This document shows positions 28,501 to 34,431 of a DNA stretch of 64,000 bases, piece by piece. The notes below the pieces were generated by a model. It worked only from the letters and a program-made list of their open reading frames with translations, did not search any database and was not told where the DNA came from. The translations under genes were made by a program, and so were the position numbers. This DNA comes from Yersinia proxima (GTDB lineage: Bacteria; Pseudomonadota; Gammaproteobacteria; Enterobacterales; Enterobacteriaceae): contig NZ_CABHYG010000022.1 of the NCBI RefSeq assembly GCF_902170785.1, forward strand, positions 119,536 to 183,535, written 5' to 3'. Each line of letters begins with the position of its first letter. The stretch's first letter is position 1.

Positions 28501-28955
28501 AGCACCGTGCCACTGTCTTCCTGCCAGTATTGCGACGTCAGGCCGGGAGTCAGTTGTTCCACATCCGCCGCACTGCCGGTGAGTAAGAGAATGCGCACTT
28601 TGCGGGGCCAGAAGCGGCCATAGCGAGTCCGGAGAGAGTGCCGCAGTTCACTTATCTTGGTACTGCTAACAACCAAATGTTTTAGCTGAACTTTCTGAGC
28701 GGCCATATTCCTAGGTTCATCACCTACTTTACGAAAGAATCTCAACCTGGAACCTACAGCAATTAATGAACGCCGACTGGCAAGCGCCAAGGAGAGAAAA
28801 AAGGAAACCGACAGGATAGCTCCACCAACCAGCAACTTATCTTTCGGAGATGTCCATCCCAACTCATCCCCCCAAAAATAAAAAAGCAAAGACAAAAAAA
28901 CCATGAAAAAAATAATAAAAAACACACCAGAGAATTTAATGATAAAATTTTTCAT
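25548..28955 (-). CDS. tssM: Type VI secretion membrane subunit TssM (IcmF)
   Basis: A 1135-residue inner-membrane protein. Two N-terminal helices (FIIKFSGVFFIIFFMVFLSL; LLVGGAILSVSFFLSLALA) flank a cytoplasmic domain, a third helix (near residues 375-395, AIAGLMVLWGAGMVMSFLI) leads to the large periplasmic IcmF-related part. The usual Walker A is absent: the expected place reads LLLTGSAADVEQLTPGL with no GK[ST]. The start at 28955 follows GGATAGGCTATAAA. The first 100 or so codons are AT-rich, the rest GC-rich. Family knowledge: with TssL and TssJ it builds the membrane complex. Confidence 0.94.
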   Translation of the reverse strand: MKNFIIKFSGVFFIIFFMVFLSLLFYFWGDELGWTSPKDKLLVGGAILSVSFFLSLALASRRSLIAVGSRLRFFRKVGDEPRNMAAQKVQLKHLVVSSTKISELRHSLRTRYGRFWPRKVRILLLTGSAADVEQLTPGLTSQYWQEDSGTVLLWGGDLGAQADSAWLSALRKLRGRPLDGVVWVTSALAQSTTLDQKESKTILSTDMMDSVAQAFASRYELLGWRLPLYVWSLHAEDGADRITQSVGCLLSAGCQPDELSMQLTGLLPSLIEQGTQQISSNTQHPFLLQLADQLTRQPDSIAGPLATLLNPYRPSPLAGVIFSPASVNAKRSVKHHWGKDNRWDVVIDSLPSLPSGLAAKKLGFAWRKTLGMAIAGLMVLWGAGMVMSFLINRDTINTSDAQVKLAANVQQPLPARLQALLDLQHTIDRLQYRQQQGAPWYNRFGLSQNDSLLAALWPHYRATATPLLRDAAAGHLEEQLRTMAQLPPDSPLRDMLVKPAYDQLKLYLMLARSEKMDAPWFSTTLLRDWPQRSGVPDSLWQGSGPTLLDFYARNLPLHPVWRLKLDENLVSQVRTRLISQMGARNSESSLYQKMMTQVAHQYADLRLSDMTGDTDAERIFTTDAVVPGMFTRKAWDDAVKPAIEKVVSERREEMDWVLSDSQNAVSQQDSPEALQARLKERYFADFSTSWLDFLNSLHWQQAQTLSDSIEQLTLMADVRQSPLVALMNTLSVQGKTGQTGEALSDSLVKSAKNLLNRDEQPAIDQQAGAQGPLDATFGPVLALMDGKAGGQGNTNLSLQTFLTRVTQVRLKLQQVVNAADPQAMTQTLAQTVFQGKAVDLTETRDYGSLVAASLGQEWSGFGQTVFVQPMEQAWQQVLTPAAQSLNAQWQASIVDDWNSTFGGRYPLKDTSSEVSLPLLARYLNSDSGRIARFLQTRLNGVLHKEGSHWVPDSINAQGLTFNPAFLKAVDQLSYLSDVVFADGEAGIRFELRPGTAKDVMQTDLVIDSQKLSYYNQLPVWKRFTWPHDTEAPGASLSWISTQAGTRQFADLPGAWGWIRLLDKAQVTPYQGVNSSFNLTWKAPDGRPLNYTLRTEAGEGPLALLKLRNFVLPTQIFSVDTTSGVQKMDIATGEEY

Positions 28956-28956
28956 T

Positions 28957-30180
28957 TTATAGCCTATCCTTATCATCGACGGCCAAAGTAAAAAAATAGG
29001 ATACGACTAAAGAATCATGGTGTTTATTTATAAGCAAGTAACGCCCTGGTTCAAGAAACTCCTTCACGTACTTAATCTGTAAAACTTCAGTTACCGGCTC
29101 ACATAAACATAGGTAATCAGCAGTATTAATATAATTAAATGACATCAATGCACTCTCTGACATGAAATCAGACGTTTTTATCACGATGTCATTTTTTTCT
29201 TTGTCACTTAAACCAGAATATAAAACACCTGACAACTTATTATCGCAGGACACTTCGCCCCAAATAATTGATTTGTCTATACCATCCCACCCAATTTCAG
29301 GTCGATAAAGAGAGTCAAAGGATAATCCTTTATTTTCAATGCCCTCACTATTTTTTCCAAATAATAAAACAATTGACTCGGATTGATTATCAACACTGTC
29401 ACTGATCAGTTCATTTCCATGCAAATGAGCAGCAATGAGAATAAGATATTCACCTTGCCCTTCATCTAACCATGAATCTAACGACTCATATACACTATTA
29501 CCAAACAAAATATTTGAAAAAGGAAAAATGATATTAAAGCGCTCACCCCACAATTTTTCCAACTGCAATTTCAGATCATCAGAAAAGACAGATATGATAG
29601 TCAATATAGCCCCTGGAGGTAACAGAGTTATATGTGCATAGATATCTTCTAGCAACTCAGGCATCATTTTATTAAAAAGGGACTGCATCCTTTCTTCATA
29701 CTCTTCTTTCTCATTAATGTTATGTACAAATGAAGAAAAGGCGAGATACCGTGACATATGCGTAAATTTAGGCGTATATCTAACCGGTAAGAGGGAGTTA
29801 CTCATTGCATCAGTTACGTCCCCACTAATATCAGGAAACTTAACCTTTATATCAATAATTTTAAGATGAACTCTTCCTTTTTGCAGTAACGCTTGATAAT
29901 AATCAGTTCGTGTTGCATTCCAATATTCCTCCTCTAAGTTACTGCCATTCCATAATAATAACCTGAAAGTAAAAATCCCGCCCCAAAGTAACAAAGGTAT
30001 TAACAGCAGTTCCGACCAGAAAATATAAGGATTTTTAGACAGATATTGTGAAAAGAACCCCAGAAAAATGCATGCATAAACTATGACCATCAATAATAAG
30101 ATACTGCCCCATAGCCACAGAGATAGTGTTCTAGTAGTTGTTTTTATTTCAGCAGGTATATCGAGAATGTTTACTGGCAT
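28957..30180 (-). CDS. Membrane protein of unknown function between PAAR and tssM
   Basis: A 407-residue protein I do not recognise. Two hydrophobic helices near the N-terminus (about residues 22-45 and 55-75) suggest inner-membrane anchoring, and the remaining 330 residues look soluble and cytoplasmic, with a segment LPPGAILTIISVFSDD in the middle. The start at 30180 is chosen because a longer reading to 30237 overlaps the PAAR gene. The stop is one base from the tssM start, so the two are coupled. It is AT-rich like the effector module. Its constant link to tssM suggests a role in the membrane complex or effector loading, but this is inference; it might be part of the exchangeable cassette. 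Confidence 0.7.
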   Translation of the reverse strand: MPVNILDIPAEIKTTTRTLSLWLWGSILLLMVIVYACIFLGFFSQYLSKNPYIFWSELLLIPLLLWGGIFTFRLLLWNGSNLEEEYWNATRTDYYQALLQKGRVHLKIIDIKVKFPDISGDVTDAMSNSLLPVRYTPKFTHMSRYLAFSSFVHNINEKEEYEERMQSLFNKMMPELLEDIYAHITLLPPGAILTIISVFSDDLKLQLEKLWGERFNIIFPFSNILFGNSVYESLDSWLDEGQGEYLILIAAHLHGNELISDSVDNQSESIVLLFGKNSEGIENKGLSFDSLYRPEIGWDGIDKSIIWGEVSCDNKLSGVLYSGLSDKEKNDIVIKTSDFMSESALMSFNYINTADYLCLCEPVTEVLQIKYVKEFLEPGRYLLINKHHDSLVVSYFFTLAVDDKDRL

Positions 30181-30184
30181 GCCC

Positions 30185-30442
30185 TTATTCCTTGAGTACA
30201 CGCGAACCAGAGGAGATAAGCGTAGCGCCACAAGCACAATGATTCCCTTCTAACGCAACGGGAAGCCCATTATCGCAATGGTTTTCGTCACCTTCAATGA
30301 TGCTATTTATGCCATGTTTTGGGCAAGAAACTTTATCTGATTTGCGAGCAATAAGCCTGCCATCAATAGAGATTTGAGCTGAGCCAGTTAACACCACACC
30401 ACCATGAGATGTTTTATCTCCAACACAAATAGTTTTCCCCAT
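30185..30442 (-). CDS. PAAR domain spike-tip protein
   Basis: An 85-residue single-domain PAAR protein (ICVGDKTSHGGVVLTGS at the start, the His/Cys zinc ligands in SCPKHG and HCDNG / NHCACGA). Family knowledge: PAAR proteins cap the VgrG spike and sharpen it or carry effectors. There is no C-terminal extension, so it cannot itself be a fused toxin. It lies 30 bp after the second immunity paralogue and 4 bp before the next gene. Confidence 0.92.
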   Translation of the reverse strand: MGKTICVGDKTSHGGVVLTGSAQISIDGRLIARKSDKVSCPKHGINSIIEGDENHCDNGLPVALEGNHCACGATLISSGSRVLKE

Positions 30443-30472
30443 AAATTAACACCTATTCCAAAAACTAATATA

Positions 30473-31216
30473 TTAATTATTAACAACTTCCGGTAATCTT
30501 TTCAGCAGGTCAGGTTTAAACTGCTCAGGATCATCAACCATTACCCACTGACCACTAGAGTTTCTTTCTTGTATTTTTTCAGGTTTTTTGTAGGTGCCAG
30601 TTTTAGGATCTATCTCAACAACCTGATCTTTCCCTATAAATTTAAATGCAAGTTCAATATTAGAGTCCATATAGTAATCTTTTATCTTTCTAAAGCCCTT
30701 AGAATAGTAATCAACATCTACACCACTATCTGAATAAGGAAATCTATTCAATCTAATTAATATATCGTAAGTTTTACTATAGAATAAAATATCATAATAT
30801 CCTTCATGTTGTTGCGAATTTAGCTGTAAACCTTCAAATGTACAAGCTGAATAAAAAAGCAAATAATCCAGCGAGTCTTTTAAAATAGAGTCCAATATCC
30901 CTATGCAAAGCAAAGGATACTCGACTCCGTCTTGTGTTAAATTAGTTAGCAAGAATTGAGATATTCTATTATGCTGTTTCACCCGAATCACCTGTTGATA
31001 CTGAGAGGTTTTCTCAAGGAGACCATCATAGATACCACCCGGCACTACCACATGTTTTCCATCAAAGATGCCAAGCCATATATCCTGCTTTTTATTTACA
31101 AGCCAATACTGGTTTTTAGATAACCTCTTTTCTCTTTTATCATCGGGTAATTTATTTTGTTCATCTTTATATTGGGCATTTTTTTGCTCCTGCTCATTAT
31201 CGAATATACTTTGCAT
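30473..31216 (-). CDS. Second immunity-like paralogue, start and signal peptide out of frame
   Basis: The intact frame gives 247 residues beginning MQSIFDNEQ. It is clearly related to the protein at 31543-32355: shared YWLVNKKQD, WLGIFDGK, ISQFLLT, IGKDQV/TGKDQV and LLKRLPEV. The upstream minus-strand sequence encodes MKYLMAVF... from ATG 31326 with a GAGGG ribosome site. Adding one T to the seven-T tract at 31301-31307 joins it to this frame and restores a signal peptide ending THVCWS. As read, only a leaderless, cytoplasmic form could be made. Inferred role: periplasmic immunity protein to a peptidoglycan-hydrolase effector, inactive or switchable. Confidence 0.75.
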   Translation of the reverse strand: MQSIFDNEQEQKNAQYKDEQNKLPDDKREKRLSKNQYWLVNKKQDIWLGIFDGKHVVVPGGIYDGLLEKTSQYQQVIRVKQHNRISQFLLTNLTQDGVEYPLLCIGILDSILKDSLDYLLFYSACTFEGLQLNSQQHEGYYDILFYSKTYDILIRLNRFPYSDSGVDVDYYSKGFRKIKDYYMDSNIELAFKFIGKDQVVEIDPKTGTYKKPEKIQERNSSGQWVMVDDPEQFKPDLLKRLPEVVNN

Positions 31217-31300
31217 AAGTTCACTTGGATTATTTTCCCAAATTTCCTTGCTGATTACAGGAGATTTATCATTTGACCAACAAACATGTGTTACTAATAT

Positions 31301-31307
31301 AAAAAAA
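31301..31307. repeat. Seven-base homopolymer that breaks the signal peptide of the second immunity gene
   Basis: Seven A on the plus strand (seven T in the gene). The start ATG 31326 reads MKYLMAVFLY and stops at TAG (31294-31296). With one extra T the frame becomes MKYLMAVFFILVTHVCWS and continues into the long frame below. Homopolymers are hot spots for slippage and for sequencing error, so the state could be a real mutation, a switch, or an error. Confidence 0.7.
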
Positions 31308-31335
31308 CAGCCATTAAGTATTTCATTATTAACCC

Positions 31336-31486
31336 TCAGGGATAATTGAAACCATCAATAAAAGGAACGGGATCTATACGATCAAGCATACCAGCCCTTG
31401 AAGGATTACGTGTTCTCACCTCAAAATCTGTGAAAAGGTCAATTTTCAAGAAGTAGGCACACTCTCCTATATTTCCACCCACGTCA
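31336..31486 (-). pseudogene. Duplicated C-terminal fragment of the M23 effector
   Basis: Minus-strand frame ending at TGA 31336-31338 reads FEVRTRNPSRAGMLDRIDP then VPFIDGFNYP. The end of the effector at 32366-34429 reads FEVRTKDPAGAGMVNRIDP then AGFIEGFNYP. The frame is open up to a TAA at 31487-31489 and has no start codon, and the residues before FEV do not match the HLH zinc motif. It is a relic of a second effector copy or of a recombined effector end, lying directly upstream of the second immunity paralogue. Confidence 0.8.
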
Positions 31487-31542
31487 TCTTATTCAGTTCC
31501 CTGAACATAATCTCTGTAACTAAAAATATATAGGAAATCCGC

Positions 31543-32355
31543 TTAATTATTGATTATTACCTCCGGAAGCCTTTTAAGAAAAGTAGGAGGTGCCGCATCA
31601 AGATATATTTTTTTTCCTGTTTTGGGATCAACTTGAATTACCTGATCTTTACCCGTAAATTTAAATGCCCATGGGAATTCCGTGCTCGTATTAATATAGT
31701 AATTTTTTACTTTATTAATAAATAGACCATAGTCCAATGGTAGTGGTTCGTTTTTACTTGCAGAGTAAGGGAAAGCATCAACTTTCATTAAACTATCATA
31801 AGTTTTATCATAAAGAAAAATATCGAATCTACCCTCATGTCGTGACGAGTTTAACTGTAAAGTTTCGAATGTACAGCCAGAAAAAAAAAGTAAGTAATCT
31901 GCTGAGTCCTTTAAAATATAATCTAATTTTGATGAACAACGCGGGGGATACTCAGTTCTATCACGCATAAAATCAGTCAGTAAGAATTGAGATATTTTAT
32001 TTTTATTTTTAATTCTAATCACTTGCTGACGTGGATAAGTTTCTTCTGAGACGAGATAGTAATATCGCCCTGGCACAATTACTTGTTTACCATCAAAGAT
32101 ACCTAGCCATAGGTCTTGTTTTTTATTTACCAACCAGTATTGATTTTTATACAACGCCTTTTCTCTTTCATTATCTGCTAGGTTATTTTGTTCGTTTTTA
32201 TATAAAATATAATCTTCATGTTGCTCCTCATCAAATATTTCTTGCATTCTAGCGCTGTCATCATCACTACTAACTGCTGGTGTATCCACCGCATAAGTAG
32301 GTCTAATAATAATTAGTAGTAATAACAGCATAAAAAACTTGGCGGACTTACTCAT
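31543..32355 (-). CDS. Predicted periplasmic immunity protein to the M23 effector
   Basis: A 270-residue protein with a clear Sec signal peptide (KFFMLLLLLIIIRPTYA, cleavage before VDTPA). It belongs to no family I recognise; it is paralogous to the product at 30473-31216. Position directly after a peptidoglycan-degrading type VI effector (10 bp gap), periplasmic targeting and duplication argue that it neutralises the effector in the periplasm. That is inference. The start at 32355 is chosen over 32388 because it begins the signal peptide and does not overlap the effector stop. Confidence 0.75.
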   Translation of the reverse strand: MSKSAKFFMLLLLLIIIRPTYAVDTPAVSSDDDSARMQEIFDEEQHEDYILYKNEQNNLADNEREKALYKNQYWLVNKKQDLWLGIFDGKQVIVPGRYYYLVSEETYPRQQVIRIKNKNKISQFLLTDFMRDRTEYPPRCSSKLDYILKDSADYLLFFSGCTFETLQLNSSRHEGRFDIFLYDKTYDSLMKVDAFPYSASKNEPLPLDYGLFINKVKNYYINTSTEFPWAFKFTGKDQVIQVDPKTGKKIYLDAAPPTFLKRLPEVIINN

Positions 32356-32365
32356 TGAAAACTCC

Positions 32366-34429
32366 TTACGGGTAATTAAATCCTTCAATAAAACCAGCCG
32401 GATCGATGCGATTTACCATCCCTGCTCCAGCAGGATCCTTTGTTCTCACTTCAAAGTGTAGGTGACCTCCTCTAGCAATAGTGGTCATATCCCCGGCATT
32501 ACCTGTGCTACCGGTATTACCTATACAATCACCACATTTAATTGTGCTACGGGTTGATAAATTGGCACTAATCTCAGAAAGATGGGCATAAAAGAAATAA
32601 ATTTCTCTTAGTTCATCATTATTAGCTAGAGAGAAATAAAGATTCTTTTTTGGCTGTGGCAAATCATCTACCTGAACAACAATGCATAACTGTTTACCAT
32701 AATCTCCCCTATTTGTGACAATAAATGCTACACGTCCGTCAGCGACAGCATAAATAGGTGTTCCGCTATCCGCGGCTATATCGATCCCTTGATGATTTCG
32801 GGGAGTGCCCCTGTAAATTCTGACCCCACGGCCAAAACTTGCGCTTCTGGGTCCGCGCAACCCATGAATTCTTATTCGGCATACCGCTAGTGGGTTATGC
32901 CATTGCCCTGCCGAGCTTGAACTTTCTGAAACAGTATTATTCCTTACTGTCCTACTGGCAGCAGGTTGTGTCACTCGTGGTGGCAAATTGATGTTGACAT
33001 TAAAATTCGGATTAAGCTTCTTGATAATATCTTTAGTCAAATAATTTTGAGCTTTAGGGGATATTCTGAAGTTATCAGGTACCACGGAAGTATCAGCTAG
33101 CTCAACTAACCATGCTACATAAGCCGTTCGTGGATTTTGATCGATGGAAAGGTATCGTTGTTGAGCTGTAGCTCCCTTTACATTTACATTAAACCTACCG
33201 ACAAATGCATCATCATCATATTGCCGATATTTTTTAGCCCCCTCCTTTCCATTCATAATAATATCATACGCCCCATTTTCACCCTCGTGGTGAACTAAGT
33301 AGGCTAATTTTACTATTTCATCCGGGGTTAAAGATGCTACAGCAGAAAATTCTTTACTAATTCTATCAACCCCTTGTCTATCATATAGCCCTATCATATC
33401 AATATTAAACTCTTCATTGATTCGAAGAGCTAATACCGTATTTTCCTCTATTCGTTTTTTTTCTATTTTATTATCTGTGGAAGTCTTCGTGCCGTAAATA
33501 ATTCCTTTTTCATACACTATCATCTGATAAGAATACTTTTTGGTCAGGTATTGGTACACTTTCGATTTCGGATTTGCGCTCAACTCGAGCCATGCTCTTG
33601 GCTTAAATTGTCCCAACCCTACCGCACCAGAACCGGTACTGTTTCTCGCATGTGCCAGCCACCTGGATTCAGCATAAATAAGTGCTGCCAGGCCTTCCGG
33701 TAGGAAATTATATTTTTTTGCTGTTTCAATAATATAACTACGATACTTCTCTGCCTGTGGAGGTAGGAGTAGCCCCTCACTGACATTACCTATATTATTG
33801 ACACTGGTGGGTATCCCCCCTTCAGTGCGGGTGGTCTGATTGATCGGTAGCGTCCGATTCGCTTGAGGCTTATTTGTTACAGACTTTGGGGGAGCAGCCG
33901 GTTTGGTTGAGAGGTTATTATTGTTTTTAGCTTTTTCTTTTTCCTGCTGCTTGGTAGATTGCTGAGTCCCTGTTTTCACTAAGGTACTTCCCTTGACCAC
34001 CATCTCTCTTGAGTTTATTCTCAGGGTTTTATTACCTAATGGTGCTTTGGGATGATTGGCAATAACTATAAATTGCTTTTTATCTAGGTGCTGTAATTCG
34101 ACTTTAATACCTTTGGTACTGTCCTCAATAAGGATTCCGGCCACCGAGCCGTTGCCATCGGTAATATAGTCGCGAGTTTTACCATCAAAAGTCAGTTTGA
34201 GCTTGGTATCTTTAAGTGGTCGCCACCTGAGATCACAAATATTTAAATTAAGCTGTGTATCATACGTTTTCTCCTTTGAAGGTAGCACCAACATCTGCCC
34301 TGGATGAATAATGTGTTGTTTTGCCTTGGTGTTAAGACCGTTAATGCTATTAAGATCGTTAATTTCAACACCAAAGCGACGGCTAATCTTCCATAAGCTG
34401 TCACCCGGTTGAACAGTATATTGCTCCAT
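32366..34429 (-). CDS. Type VI effector candidate: LysM, lytic-transglycosylase-like and M23 peptidase domains
   Basis: A 687-residue peptidoglycan hydrolase. In order: LysM (residues 1-50, YTVQPGDSLWKISRRFGV), a beta-rich domain (about 58-145), a Lys/Asn/Gln/Thr-rich linker (about 150-215), a transglycosylase-like domain (about 225-470) with the candidate catalytic Glu in YAESRW and AVGLGQFKP, and a C-terminal M23 domain with zinc ligands in HQGID (near residue 545) and HLHFEV (near 656). No signal peptide. It starts 2 bp after vgrG, so delivery on that VgrG is inferred. Cleavage of both glycan and peptide bonds would make it a double-acting lysin. AT-rich relative to the core genes. Confidence 0.85.
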   Translation of the reverse strand: MEQYTVQPGDSLWKISRRFGVEINDLNSINGLNTKAKQHIIHPGQMLVLPSKEKTYDTQLNLNICDLRWRPLKDTKLKLTFDGKTRDYITDGNGSVAGILIEDSTKGIKVELQHLDKKQFIVIANHPKAPLGNKTLRINSREMVVKGSTLVKTGTQQSTKQQEKEKAKNNNNLSTKPAAPPKSVTNKPQANRTLPINQTTRTEGGIPTSVNNIGNVSEGLLLPPQAEKYRSYIIETAKKYNFLPEGLAALIYAESRWLAHARNSTGSGAVGLGQFKPRAWLELSANPKSKVYQYLTKKYSYQMIVYEKGIIYGTKTSTDNKIEKKRIEENTVLALRINEEFNIDMIGLYDRQGVDRISKEFSAVASLTPDEIVKLAYLVHHEGENGAYDIIMNGKEGAKKYRQYDDDAFVGRFNVNVKGATAQQRYLSIDQNPRTAYVAWLVELADTSVVPDNFRISPKAQNYLTKDIIKKLNPNFNVNINLPPRVTQPAASRTVRNNTVSESSSSAGQWHNPLAVCRIRIHGLRGPRSASFGRGVRIYRGTPRNHQGIDIAADSGTPIYAVADGRVAFIVTNRGDYGKQLCIVVQVDDLPQPKKNLYFSLANNDELREIYFFYAHLSEISANLSTRSTIKCGDCIGNTGSTGNAGDMTTIARGGHLHFEVRTKDPAGAGMVNRIDPAGFIEGFNYP

Positions 34430-34431
34430 TA

